From: Serpula lacrymans var. lacrymans S7.9
Lineage: Eukaryota > Basidiomycota > Agaricomycetes > Boletales > Serpulaceae
Assembly: GCF_000218685.1 (NCBI RefSeq)
Contig: NW_006763296.1
Location: 1,880,907-1,944,906, forward strand
Direction: 5' to 3'
Length of the DNA: 64,000 nt
Shown here: positions 12,003 to 23,733 of the stretch, piece by piece
Position numbering within the stretch: position 1 is the stretch's first letter
How the letters are laid out: each line of letters starts with the position of its first letter
Position numbers and translations under genes: made by a program
Notes under the pieces: generated by a model
What the model was told of the DNA's origin: nothing
Databases searched by the model: none
What the model saw: the letters and a program-made list of their open reading frames with translations, nothing else

Positions 12003-13768
12003 ATGAAATTCTCATTTTCGCTCATTGCAGCGGCTTTATTCGCTGGCGCGAGCGCCTCAAATGTTATTGACCTAGTTCCGGATAACTTTGACAGCGTGAT
12101 TGGACAGGGAAAACCTGGTTTGGTCGAATTGTAAGTGTTACCACTGTTTTTGGTTGGTATGGCCGAACTCATTCCGTGCTCTCTACAGTTTTGCACCTTG
12201 GTGGTATGTTGCAGTTTTGTTACATTTATCATTCGAAACATAACGTCTTCTCCGCTCAACAGTGGTCACTGCAAGGTCAGTTGAAATGAACAACATGCTC
12301 GCATGACACATTGTAACTCGCTTTCGCTCCACAGAACCTCGCACCGATTTATGAACAACTTGCCGATGCATATGCACATGCAAAGGACAAAGTGGTCATT
12401 GCCAAAGTTGATGCTGACGGGGCTGGGCGTGATTTAGGACAGAAATATGGAGTCAAAGGATATCCCAGTATGTTAATGCGTTTGTTTACATAAACTAAAG
12501 CGCTGACATGTATCATCATCAGCTCTTAAATGGTTTGATGGCAAGGGCAATGTAGAGCCTTACGAAAATGCCCGAGATCTTGACGCTCTATCCGCTTTGT
12601 GAGTCTATCAAAGTGCCCACCGAGAGGTGTCACATTGTTATCTTCTTTGTCATTTTAATGTCTTTGTTTTCGTTTAAATCAGCGTATCGCAAAAAGCTGG
12701 TGTCAAGTCGAACATCAAACCTCCTCCCCCTCCGGAGACTCTTATTCTGGACGCATCTACTTTTGATGAAGTGGCATTGGTATGCACGCCACTCCTAGGG
12801 TTACATTCTGATCAGTCCTAACTTTAATTATCATAGGACGAGTCAAAGGATGTACTCGTGACGTTCACGGTAAGAAGGTTGTTGTCAACCGTCTCCTTGT
12901 GCTAACGATAACGGTATGAACAGGCACCATGGTGTGGACACTGCAAAAGTTTGAAGCCCATATATGAACTCGGTATGTTCTATATATGCCTTTTATCAGC
13001 GACACTTGACCACAGGGCGTAGTTGCTAAGGATTTCAAGGCTGAAGATAACGTACGAGCGTCTTCTATCATCCGCTGATTATGCAACTCACGCAAATAGC
13101 TTTGTTTGCAGTGTGTTGTTGCCAACATTGACGCCGACGCCGCCGAAAACAAGCCTATTGCTTCCCGTTACGATGTTGCTTCTTACCCCACCATCAAATT
13201 CTTTCCCAAGGGAGGCAAAGCAGTTGAAAGTTATGAAGGTGGACGGACCGAGCAGGCGTTTGTTACTTTCCTCAACGAGCGTTGTGGGACTCAGCGTGCA
13301 ATTGGTGGTGGTCTTTCTGACGAGGTAGGTGGTGTGCCAAGCATTTTAGTTGCGGTGGTCTAAATCTTACGCCAGGCTGGCCGATTCCCTGAGCTCGACT
13401 CGCTTGCACAAAAGTTCTTGGTGGCTACTAGCAGTGCGCGGGACTCTATCTACAAGGAAGCTTTGGCGCTGTCTGGATCTGTCGGATCTACCGCTAGCCA
13501 ATACACCCGCGTGATGGAAAAAATCATTGATGGTAGCGAGGAATATATCACGAAAGAGTCGAAACGGTGAATGAAATCTCCATAGTGTGACTGAATCAAG
13601 GCTGACTTTTGTCTTGTCAGTCTCGCATCCATTCTTAGCAAGCGCTCACTTGCATCAACTAAGCTAGATGAGATCAAGGTCAAGGCTAATATTCTCAAGG
13701 CATTTGTTGTAGAAAAGTTCGACGAGGCAGAAGAGAAAGTGTTTGGGAAGGCATCGGCTGAGCTGTGA
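12003..13768 (+). CDS. protein disulfide isomerase, ERp38/PDI-D type
   Basis: It catalyses disulfide formation and exchange in the ER lumen. The signal peptide is MKFSFSLIAAALFAGASA. Two thioredoxin domains follow, each with an intact CGHC site: FFAPWCGHCKNLAPIYEQL (residues about 43-60) and TAPWCGHCKSLKPIYEL (about 160). The C-terminal third is helical, from AGRFPELDSLAQKFLVA to EKVFGKASAEL, and matches the ERp29-C-like domain of the ERp38 group. Length is about 375 residues, as expected. Eight or more introns are present. The first CGHC is split among exons of 15 and 13 bases (12189-12203 and 12263-12275). The end SAEL is not a canonical KDEL or HDEL. The start is the first Met and gives the signal peptide. 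Confidence 0.95.
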
Positions 13769-14154
13769 TTGTCTTTTTGCCGGTTGCACACTTATTACAG
13801 GACGCGTGATGACGCTGTTTCACCACGGTCATCAAGACTGCATTTGTTTCTTGTTTACAACTAATAATACAGACGTCCACTTCTCTTCAGGCCCGTTCCG
13901 AGCGTTTGGTTCTGTGAAATTCGACGAGCCGCTCGGGTTTTCAGCGTCCATAGAAGAGTAAGTGCATGTGTTTGACGCCTGTCCAGCGCTCAAAGTTGGA
14001 TATCACATTTAACGCTGCCCTATACCCACAAAAAGCGTTTGGGAACGGACCCACCGGTAATACACGACTGTTCTTTTCCTTATCCTGCTCATCTCATCGG
14101 AACTTGCGGAGTGCCACCTGCTAGGTCACGCACTGAAGCTTGGTCTTTTAACAG
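13769..14154. other. intergenic, 3' flank and promoter
   Basis: No gene was recognised. The stretch separates the PDI stop from the next plus-strand gene. It contains AT/C-rich sequence and an unremarkable open frame at 13743-13961 that overlaps the PDI end out of frame. Confidence 0.5.
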
Positions 14155-15207
14155 ATGACTCCAGTTACAGATAACATCAGCCCGTCTGATTCAGATTCTG
14201 CGCTCTCCTCAATTCCTTCAGACACGACGTATAGCTATTGGGAATCTGATCCGTCCGATACCAGTGAATTTTCTGACTCGCCAATCTACAGCGATCCCAC
14301 GACCATGTTCGACCTTCTTCGTCCTCTACGCACAGTTCGTTTTTCTTCCAAGCTGAACCGATGGACACAAACTTCGAATTGCGGGAAGGGTATCAGGACA
14401 CCATTACCCTCATCCATCACCATTATCAGCTGGAATGTTGATTTCTCGAGTTACAATCATACAGAGCGGCTTTTAGCGGCAATGGCTCATATTCAATACG
14501 ACGTCCTACACTGCAAAACGATCAACGATCGCCCAAAACCCTGCTGCATTCTTCTGCAGGAGGTTAATCGCGAAGTGTTCCCTGTCATTCTTACACATGA
14601 ATGGATTCAGAGATGCTTTATCGTGACACCCACATCTTATGATCAATGGCCTTCCCATTCCTCCTATGGCAACGTCACCCTTGTCTCGAGGAGTATACCA
14701 GTCAGCGGCTCATGGTCAATCGATTTTAGCAACTCGACCATGAGTCGTAATGCTCTTATCACAGACCTTAAGCTTAGCTTGCCATCACACACCGCCAATG
14801 TCGTAACGGTGAGGGTAGCAAACACTCATCTCGAGTCTTTGCCCATGGGGGCTAGAGCTAGGCCCGAGCAGTTGCAGCTCATTGCAGACGCATTACAAGA
14901 AGAGGGTATTCATGGAGGAGTGGTCTGTGGAGATATGAATAACATTGGGCCATCCGATTTGACGATAACGGATGATGCCGGGCTGGCCGATGCATGGATT
15001 GGAGAGGAAGATGATGAAGATGGTTATACCTGGGGTTATCAGCCTCGTTGCGAATATCCGCCAGGAAGATTGGACAAAATTCTATTCACGCCGTGTTCTG
15101 GTGTCATAGTGGAGCAACCGGAGAAAGTGGGAGTGAACCAAAAAGTTGCACAGGGCGAATGGGTCAGTGACCACTTTGGTCTCATGACCACCGTTCGTGT
15201 CGTATGA
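14155..15207 (+). CDS. endonuclease/exonuclease/phosphatase family protein, TDP2-like
   Basis: A single uninterrupted frame of 350 residues. After a Ser/Asp-rich N-terminus (1-80) the EEP fold motifs appear in order: SWNVDFSS (metal-binding Asn), ILLQEVNREVF (catalytic Glu), RVANTHLES, VVCGDMNNIG (Asp and Asn), and WVSDHFGLM (Asp-His) at the C-terminus. The SWN, LQE, GDMN and SDH set with this spacing is that of tyrosyl-DNA phosphodiesterase 2-like proteins, which release topoisomerase II-linked tyrosine from 5' DNA ends. Substrate cannot be proved from motifs. The absence of introns is unusual for this window. Another Mg-dependent phosphoesterase with the same fold is the alternative. Confidence 0.85.
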   Translation: MTPVTDNISPSDSDSALSSIPSDTTYSYWESDPSDTSEFSDSPIYSDPTTMFDLLRPLRTVRFSSKLNRWTQTSNCGKGIRTPLPSSITIISWNVDFSSYNHTERLLAAMAHIQYDVLHCKTINDRPKPCCILLQEVNREVFPVILTHEWIQRCFIVTPTSYDQWPSHSSYGNVTLVSRSIPVSGSWSIDFSNSTMSRNALITDLKLSLPSHTANVVTVRVANTHLESLPMGARARPEQLQLIADALQEEGIHGGVVCGDMNNIGPSDLTITDDAGLADAWIGEEDDEDGYTWGYQPRCEYPPGRLDKILFTPCSGVIVEQPEKVGVNQKVAQGEWVSDHFGLMTTVRVV

Positions 15208-15811
15208 GAGAAACGTGGTCTCAGTCTCCAGGGGGTCTTGTTCGGATGCCCTCCCGACTTTGACCCACAACACAGTTGAGTACGTTTGTTTGATGACGTT
15301 GAGCACGTTGAGTACTCTTATGAGCTTCTTGACTGCGCGTTCTCGGGCTTCTGGTGTTATACATAATCGTTCTAGCGGAGTTATGGCTAGTTATGGTGCC
15401 TCGAATCAAATTATGATGTATTTTTGAACCCCTTACCATGTTGATCTGTCCCATGCGGATTCCGGCATGTGGTCGAGCAGCAATGGTGAGACTGAGACAT
15501 AACCACAATTCCCGCCATTCGCAGCGGTAAGAAAAAAAATTCAGATTTAAAGCAGTATTCGGTCTCCGGACCAGGCCATTGAATGGAACTGAGTGTAAGA
15601 GGAGTGGAGCTGAACTCAAGATGCAGAATTAACAAAAAGCGGAGAAAATGAATTGTGGCGCGACTGACCGGGTATTTGGTCATCTGCGTAAACAAATTTG
15701 GTCGGAGACATAAATACAAGAGAATCCATCAGCAACCGCTTTTTTCACTTCAGTTGCAACTCTTTCCCTCTGAGCTCCCTTGCATTTGTAGTTCTCCTCT
15801 TCCCACCAACA
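15208..15811. other. intergenic region upstream of the wall-protein gene
   Basis: No gene was recognised. Two minus-strand open frames (15221-15619 and 15411-15719) overlap each other and show no domain. The downstream part acts as promoter of the gene starting at 15812. Confidence 0.5.
15710..15716 (+). promoter_or_regulatory. TATA-like box of the wall-protein gene
   Basis: ATAAATA lies about 100 bases before the ATG at 15812 and is followed by a pyrimidine-rich leader. The position suits a core promoter of a strongly expressed secreted-protein gene. Assigned by sequence and spacing only. Confidence 0.4.
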
Positions 15812-16850
15812 ATGAAGTCTGTCTTTATTTCCCTCGTCTCTGTTGCGCTTCTCGTCGCTGGAGCAGTCGCCCAGTCGTTCACCATCAACACCCCGTGAGT
15901 AGCCGTTGTCCAACGTTGTCTGTCGTAACCCCTTATCTTGCCTTGGTTACAGTGCCAATGTTGTGGAGTGTCAGCCTACCCTTCTTCAATGGTCTGGTGG
16001 AACTGGTTCGTCTCCGTATCCCTAGCGTTGTCATTTTCTAACTAATGGCTGACCGCAGGTCCTTATTACTTGGTTCGTGGATCTAACTATCTTTTCAAGT
16101 ACTGACGTGTGTAGAGACTTACTGCTGTTACCGAATGTAGAGGTATTTGATTTCGTTCATATCAGTCTACTATCTGGCGGTTTGACCTTGATTGCGTTTA
16201 GTATCCTCCCTGGATCGTCTCCTGGCTCCGCTGCCCTTGAGGACCTTGGCCAGCAATCTGGAACTTCTGTGACATGGACTTGCAACATTGCAGCTGGTAT
16301 GTTATTATTCATTAATTTTCTTGGGTTGCGTCACTTAACATATCCTGTAGGCACCTCAATTGGCCTCACACTACGTGACAGTACCGGTGCTACTGCCCAG
16401 TCCGCGCCATTCACAGTTAACCCTGGATGTACATACCATTCCCCTGTATCTTTATTATTTTTCACTTATTCTCTTTGCAGCATCCTCCTGCCTCAACTCT
16501 ACTTCCAGTATTCCCTCTAGCTCTGCTACTGTAGCGTCGTCGAGCTCATCCGTCGTCTCTTCTTCTTCTTCAGCCGCTGCTGGATCTTCCGCATCGTCCC
16601 CAGTAAACTCTGCAAGTTCAACTGGCTCGGGCAGCGCAGCTACCACTGCGTCCTCGTAAGCACGATTTTGTTTTGCCATCTGACGTCATGCTTATGTCGT
16701 ACAATTTGAACCAGTACTTCTGGTGGCGCTACCACGGGAACTTCCTCCGCTGCACCTACCACCACAAGCACGAATGCTGCACCTGCAAAGGCTGCGCAGT
16801 TTGGTGTTGCTGGTGTATTGGGTGCTGCTGCCGCAGCTCTTCTGCTTTAG
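15812..16850 (+). CDS. Ser-rich secreted protein, probable GPI-anchored wall protein
   Basis: The start is MKSVFISLVSVALLVAGAVAQ, a clean signal peptide. A small beta-type domain of about 95 residues follows: NVVECQPTLLQWSGGT, GPYYL, ILPGSSPGSAALEDLG, TSVTWTCNIAAGTSIGLTLR, TGATAQSAPFTV. This pattern is that of the Ser-Thr-rich GPI-anchored (Kre9/Knh1-like) family common in mushrooms. About 85 residues rich in Ser, Ala and Thr come next, and then a hydrophobic tail (FGVAGVLGAAAAALLL) typical of a GPI signal. Six introns of about 50-80 bases are needed, one inside the Ser-rich part (after TASS). Total about 210 residues. The stop at 16848-16850 follows the tail directly. Confidence 0.85.
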
Positions 16851-18430
16851 AGGAGTGGTCAAAAGGTGGTTTGCCAAACCTTGACAAGTCTTTGTTATTT
16901 CTTTTGGACTTGATGCAGACTTTTACATGGGTGTTTGTTTATAGGCCCTCGCCATTCTCTTGTCTCTTCTGTTTTACAATTAGTTGCGTCATATATAACA
17001 TCTAATAGGCGCTGCATTAACAGTTGTTCCGACCTGTTATACTCTTGCTGCGGATGTACTCATCTGAGCATTTACTTCGCGCTATTTACTTTTTCTCGTT
17101 TCTTAACATATCGCAGACATTCGGATTTTTGGGAGACCATAGTGTACGCTGGCCAACGTGTCTTACGATCCGAATGACATTCAGTTCTCTACCTAGAATT
17201 TGATTACTGTGTTTGATCATATTTGCAATTTTATGGTGTATAGAGTGGTATTGATTATTTGACTGATAAATTGTTCAAGCTTGCGTTGAGCTGTGCCAGT
17301 TGGGCGTCTGTATCTGACGGAATTTATTATGTTACTTACGTATACCATTAACAGCAACTCAGTCTCTCGGAATGAAGTCGTTGAAGTAATTCAGGTTGAA
17401 GTGCCTGTTATTGGAAGGCTACGAAAAAAACCTAATTTTCCGGAGTTGTATGTCATTATTCATCGAGTGCGTTGACGTTGATTTAGTTGCATTTCTACTT
17501 CTCTTAAATGTGACCGCAGAACTCGAGGGGGTCCTTGCCAGTGTGGGTTACTTTAAAACGACCATCCTGGTCCATGAGGTCGAGACATGTCACTGGAGAT
17601 TTGAACCTTGCTCCCTTTTCTCTTTTCTTTCACGTTTAACACCACGCCTAGCTAGAAAGACTGGACTATCTCGGAGCTCTGTAGGCTCCGATTGCACCTT
17701 CAGGCTATTTCTCCATTCGAAGGGATGCTCTCAGATGACCTGTCTTTATAATTCCTGCCGGTCTTCTCATATGTCAACGGGCCTGATTCATACCAGCAAG
17801 CAGATACCTACAACTTGAAGGTCTTGCTTTTTCGAGAAAGAAGAATCCTCTAAAGGGCCCCCCCACATATGCGAGCGGAATTCCACTTCATCCAAATGCG
17901 ATTATAAACTTACTTCCACGCTATCACCCAGCTACCAAACAATACAGCTCCTTGGCAGTTTATTGATACAAGACTCCGCTTGCCAATGTACCCAATGTTT
18001 CGACGAATCTCTATCGATACACCCTTCCGACAGCGCACAGTCGACAGGAGACCCTGGTACAATCGATCACCATGAAATTGGCGGGGCCGCCGCTTGCCTT
18101 CGACGAAGAAACTTCGGACCTTTTGTATGATCGCTTCTCACTTGAGGGTTCAATACAAACTGCACTTGTAAAGTGTTCTCATAGGTACCGGATTTTCCTC
18201 GTTCTCACCAGCACGTCCATCCTGTCAAAAATATATAGCAACATAATTTTAACTTTACTTACCCCGCATCTGACCTGATGTGGTCCTGGGGTTGATCTCG
18301 AAGCTAAATGTCCGCCCACGCCAAGTATGAGGGATGCATGTTATAAACCGCTGTGCACAGAAGTTTTCCCGTCGCGGCTCTAACACCTTTGCATCCCTTG
18401 ATACCCCTCACTGACCAGGCCTTTTTGCTC
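16851..18430. other. long intergenic stretch
   Basis: About 1.6 kb without a recognised gene. Open frames at 17396-17818 and 18072-18278 lack domains and composition support. The right part is the promoter of the sugar transporter. One CCCCAC (17861-17866) fits the short carbon-repressor consensus, but such hits are common. Confidence 0.5.
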
Positions 18431-20994
18431 ATGGCTGTCCCGGAGTGGACCCTCGCAGACTTCATTCACCGGGGATATTGGTGGCACAATCGTGGTATGT
18501 ACCACTCGTCATTGTGCGTCGGTCCAAGGCTAATTGACAACTGAAATTGCAGGCATCTTACTTTTAAACATATGCCTGCTATTGCCTCTGTTGTCGGCTG
18601 CCGTGAATGGTCTCGATTCCTCTATGCTTAATGGTACGTAACTTTGTCGAGATCATGCATTCATGGCATTGAGATACCAAACAGGCTTGCAAATTCTTCC
18701 TGGATGGCAGAATTACTTCCACTGGCCACAGGGCGAAACGTTAGGTAGGTTGAATATCTGTTTTCATTAGGACCTGATCCTCATCTACATTCCAGGTCTC
18801 ATCAATTCAGCCCAAGGCATTGGCGCTCTAGTTGTCAGTAAATTTACATTAGCATTTCGCACAAGTTTATTTGTGACCTCACCTTTGATCAGGGAATCCC
18901 ATTCTCTCCTTTTTTGTCCGACGCCTTTGGTCGACGAGCAACCTTGTTCGTCGGATCTATCATAATGCTCGCCGGTGTTGCGACCCAATCTGCTGCACAA
19001 AATGTTGCAATGTTCATTGGTGCCAGAGTCATTCGTATGTGTACTTTTAGAAATTCCTCTTGAATCCCACGCGTGACCTGAATTGTCCGCATAGTTGGCG
19101 TAGGCCTCGCGTTTTCTCTTAATGCCGCGCCATTGCTCATTAGTGAGCTTTCGTATCCAACTCAGGTGAAAGGCACCGAAATTTGATCGTGCGAACTGTT
19201 CTTATACGAGCTTTTAGCGCGGTAAAGCCAGCTCTCTATTCAACACACTGTGGTATATCGGCAGTATTGTTTGTGCGTACCTATCATATATCGCTTCTGA
19301 CAGGCACCAAAGAATCACTCACAGCTGCCTGGATATGTCTTGGAGCCTACGATAGAGCAGGAGCTTCACCTTGGTCATGGAGAGTCCCTGCCCTTGTTCA
19401 AGCCCTGGCGCCTATGTTACAGGCCTGTTTAGTCTGGTAAGTAACTCCGGCATAAGTTTCGTATGGTATGTTCACCTCAAGTCTCGCTGGAAGGTTTATT
19501 CCAGAAAGTCCTCGTTTCCTCGTGTCCAAAGGTCTAGTGAGTGGTCCCTATTCATATCACCATGTCAGTATTGTGGTTAAATGTTCTATCTGAACTCTGT
19601 TACTCAGGAATCCCAAGCTGCTCGTATTTTAGCTCGCTATCACGCGAACAACGGGGATGACCGTGATCCGCTCGTCCAATTCGAGATGGCACAGATTCGG
19701 CACGCTCTAAAATTGGAAAAGGAAATTAACAAGGGTACTTCCTATTGGACACTCTTCGCGACACCAGGAAACAGAAGGCGTATGGTGACAATCATCGGCA
19801 TTGCCATGTTTTCGCAGTGGAGGTGAGCTCATAAACTAATGGCACTAGCAATGGGGAGCGTTACTCAACCACTGTGTAGTGGTAACGGTCTCGTGTCCTA
19901 TTATATTAACATAGTCTTGGATGGTGTTGGTATAACAAGTACGCGCACCAAAGAGGCGATAAACGGTGGCCTGCAGGTAAGCCATTGAAGTCTTCTGGCG
20001 GGGCGAGTTTGAATTGGGCACACCATTAGGTCTTCAATTTGATTAGTGCACTCTCAGGCGCTATGCTCGTAGATAAAATAGGCCGAAGGAAGGTTTTCAT
20101 TATCTCGAACATTGGCATGCTGGTCGGTCAGTAACGCATTTACCTCCTTAATGTTGATCATCGTCTGATGGATAGTGTCTAGACTTTTCAATGTGGACAC
20201 TTACAACCGCTCTTTTTAATACGTCTGGTAATAGTGCGGCAGCCAAAGGTATTTGTTCTCATTCCATGATCATGAGCAGGATACGAAGACTCGGTTTTCA
20301 GCCACCGTTCCGCTCATTTTTATATATTACTTCTTCTACGACTTCGCCTACACGCCAATGCTGGTGGCATATACCTTGGAAATTCTGCCATACAATATTC
20401 GTGCTAGGGGGTATGCGGTTATGGTAGGCCCATTCTCAATCTACTGCTCTGCTGACCGAGCTCACCACGCGAGTTTCTAGAATTTCACTGTGTATCTGAC
20501 AATCGCTTTTAATCAGTTTGTGAATCCATGGGCTTTGAATGCTATAGGATGGAAATATGTAAGATATGGTCCTGACTATATTCAAATGTACTGATTGCAC
20601 ATTTTCATATAGTACCTAGTGTACTGCGGATGGCTCATTTTGGAGCTAGTATTCGTTTTTGTTTACATCATTGAAACGAGAGGTAAAATGTCTTGTTGCT
20701 GTTTTCAGAAATGGCGTTTTGACGTTGATGAATCCAGGTCGTACACTTGAAGAAACTGCTGTTCTATTTGATGGTGACAAAGCCCCTCAAGACCTGGCTG
20801 ACAGGGGTGGAGAAGCAGCTACATTGACAATGAGCAGGCCACAAATTGCCGGACCATCACGCCCAGAAAAGGACGCATCAGACGAATACCTCGAGCTGCA
20901 GGAAGGCAGCGGAGTACGTAACTACTCGAGGACGCAATCACAAACAGACTCACAGTCAGAGGAATCCGCAATCGCTATTACTGTTGCAGTATAA
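18431..20994 (+). CDS. MFS sugar transporter, lactose permease/hexose transporter-like
   Basis: A plasma-membrane sugar:proton symporter-type protein with twelve helices, read across about 16 exons. Signature segments appear in order: LLLPLLSAAVNGLDSSMLNG, FLSDAFGRRATLFVGS (loop 2-3 motif), NAAPLLISELSYPTQRGKA, NTLWYIGSIV, WSWRVPALVQAL, FIPESPRFLVSKGL (the PESPR signature), ARILARYHANNGDDRDPLVQ, NRRRMVTIIG, AMLVDKIGRRKVF, YYFFYDFAYTPMLVAYTLEI, NIRARGYAVM, NQFVNPWALNAIGWKYYLVY and IIETRGRTLEETAVLFDG. The cytoplasmic tail is Ser/Gln-rich. The Met at 18431 gives the usual short N-terminus, and an in-frame Met at 18353 is an alternative. Substrate cannot be fixed. Its 3' end faces the amylase gene 111 bases away. 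Confidence 0.92.
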
Positions 20995-21105
20995 AAAAGC
21001 CACGACCCCCATACGATCTGTATTTTTATGCATTATTTAGGTGTACATGTTTGTTTTATATTCATGTTCCTTAAGACACGTTTAAGGACCGTACTGTACA
21101 CTTGG

Positions 21106-23733
21106 CTAGTTAACTTCCACGACAACGCCCACATCTTTAATAAATATTTGGACCTCATTCATAAAGCACGGGAACAAACCCCAACCATCAACATCAATCT
21201 CTACTTCTTGCTTCTGAGATCCCGTTTCCAGATAGCTGAAATATGTTGCACCTCCATGTTCCTATAATCATTGTTTGACAGCTTATTTGACAGGCATAAC
21301 AAGCATATTATGTTCAAACTTACCAATCCAACGTTCATACGAATATATTGTACCAAATTTTCCAAGCTACTTCACACATTAAGAGATATGCCTGAGTAAG
21401 CTGCTATAAATGGTGACACAAGGGTATCCAGTGACATACCTTCTGGTCGCATTGCTTACAACCACAGCGCATCCCGGATATAAGGAATTTCCTGCTCGCA
21501 CGAATCCAATGCAGTTGCTATTTTCGACGTAGTCCCTCGTTGGACCATAGGCGAAAATTTTCCGAGCTATCAGCAGTTGCTGCAGCTGTCTTGAGACTGT
21601 CTCGTTGTAGCACTCCTGATTGGGATATAGATCTCCGTAGAAAACGCACCTGTGAATTGGATTTAAGTTAACAATTAACCAGGGCGATATCGTTACCACT
21701 TACGGATACCCATCTTTTCGTAACAAGATCAATGCATATGCCTGAAGTTTAAAGTTTGTGTCCACCTAATCGAGGTCAAGTGGGAAATTTGGTCATAACG
21801 GTGCGAATTTTTTGATGGCTTACCCAACTTTCCAGCGACTGTCCAACCTGCTATAGCCAATGAACGTGTGAGTATCAAGGTGAGCGTGACTAACGATACT
21901 CACTGTGCTAAAAAGTACGAAGCAATCAGCACGAAACTGCATGGTAATGCGGTAGTTTTACTAACTCGTGGTTGTCGACGAATGTAACAGCATCCCCGGG
22001 TCTAACGTTCACGAGAGTGTTGTCAAATATGGTCCTCAGGTCATAGCCAGAACCTGCTTTGCTTGCTCGAAAAAAATTCTCGTGCAGTGGGACGTCAAAA
22101 AAGGCCGTCTTGTAGACATAAGCAAGTGCAACAACCATCATTCATATAATATAGAGACTGACTTGACCCTGGAATGCCTGAACATAAGGCAAAATCAGCT
22201 GCAAACTATCCTACGTTAACACCGTCGACTGATACCGAGCGTCGAATTTACACTCACTTTGCGGACCAATATTCTGCCACTGAAAAAAGCCTTCTTCTAT
22301 CTGGATGTTCGCGACTTCTTTTGATCTAAGCGGTTCCGTTTGATAAAGAGTTGGGAGAACAACTACGATTTCTCACAAATTCAAGAAGGAATCGTCTGTC
22401 CATGTGTTTGATTGCATCCAGTCGAAATCCGCTACCGCCGGTGGTCTTAGGACAAAAATTGAACGACGATACATGGACGCCACGCCATTTGATACGCACG
22501 TCTAGAATCCACGATCCCCATGAGAATAGATCCTGCCGAACTCGTGGGTGTCGATGATCAATCTGCAATGCCACGAGAAAAAAGAAGATTAGAATAGCCT
22601 TCAAACATGATGGAGTGCACGACAGACATCAACTCCAAGCAAGTAATCATAGTTCCCAAGTTCTTTATCTACCCACTTCGACCATCCCCTGTGCCCATTA
22701 CCTGTGATGCGAAACACGCCATTGGTTCGTGATTGGTGATCCCAGTCCAACCCTATGAATATATGAGACGAAGTATCAGAACAATGGAATGTATCTCGAA
22801 CCAGTGAAGTGTTCCTGTGTCCACACGAAACTGCTATGCTAGGTGAGATGTATCTATGTTGCTAGTTTGAGATGTAATAGTGTCAACTTTACCTTTCCTT
22901 TTCTTCCGGGGAAGTCGAAGACGGTCCATCCCTGTGAGTGAAGTATGCCAAGCTGTCAGTTACACATGGCAAAACATATGGCAGAACTCACTTGAATTTG
23001 CCTTTCTTTCCCAAGGTCCTTAAGCCTGTTCGTCGGGTCAACGGGGACGGCGGAGAAAGCTTCGCACCTATCAGCGCCGAGTTTGTGCTTATGAATCCAT
23101 GAGTCTTGCGAAGGATAGTATCAGGTCAAAAAGGTACATTTAACACGGCATCAATAACGACTCCAATTCCATGTTGCCTTGCCACAGCACAGGCCTGAAG
23201 CAATTCATCCTTGGTTCCCCACCTAGTCGCAATGGTGTCCTTCTGGTCGAATTCACCTATATCCCACTACAAAACGTGATGAGTTAAACGTGTGTGTTAA
23301 ACCACCTCTGAGCGAGAATTTGTACGTACTAGGTCATAAGCATCGTAACCTTGTCCGCCCTTGATAAAACTAGAACATTAAAGGAGATGAGCGTAGAGGA
23401 GAATTACACCCCTACCTTCTTCATTGCTTTGTTTGGAGGGGGCAGCCATATCTGCGTAAAACCCAATTCTGCCAACCGAGGAATCTCTTGCTCAAAGTGT
23501 TTCCACCAGCTCATATTTTCATGCTTCGATTCCCAAGTGAAAAATTGGAGCTAAGTCGAACGCATCCTTTAAGCACCACTTCTGTAAACCTCCCCAACGA
23601 GAACAAACCGCACCATCATAGGATTTTGCGCACTACCATCAGGACCAAGCTGCATCCCAGATAAGGCTGGAGGTGGCCATACCCCCAACTTGCGGTAGAG
23701 TTTGTCCTTGATATCGCTGATGGTCCTAAACAT
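21106..23733 (-). CDS. alpha-amylase, GH13 (intracellular, subfamily 5-like)
   Basis: Hydrolyses internal alpha-1,4 bonds of starch- or glycogen-like glucans. About 18 exons give over 500 residues. It begins MFRTISDIKDKLYRKLG with no signal peptide. Catalytic-barrel signatures are complete: GQGYDAYDLWDIGEFDQK, IGVVIDAVLNHK (region I), SGFRLDAIKHMD (region II, nucleophile Asp), FSVAEYWS (region III, acid Glu) and AVTFVDNHDT (region IV, Asp, completed across an intron). Then come FKLQAYALILLRKDGYP, CVFYGDLYPN, NCIGFVRAG, GCAVVVSN and a C-terminal beta domain ending KDVGVVVEVN. Order and wording match cytoplasmic GH13_5 amylases of bacteria and fungi rather than secreted fungal amylases. No frame break was found. 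Confidence 0.92.

Noticed and set aside
17396..17818. 140-codon plus-strand frame as a gene
   Set aside because: No start context, domain or splice partner. The composition is that of random open frame.
17861..17866. Carbon-repressor (CreA/Mig1) site upstream of the sugar transporter
   Set aside because: A single six-base degenerate match 565 bases from the start is expected by chance.
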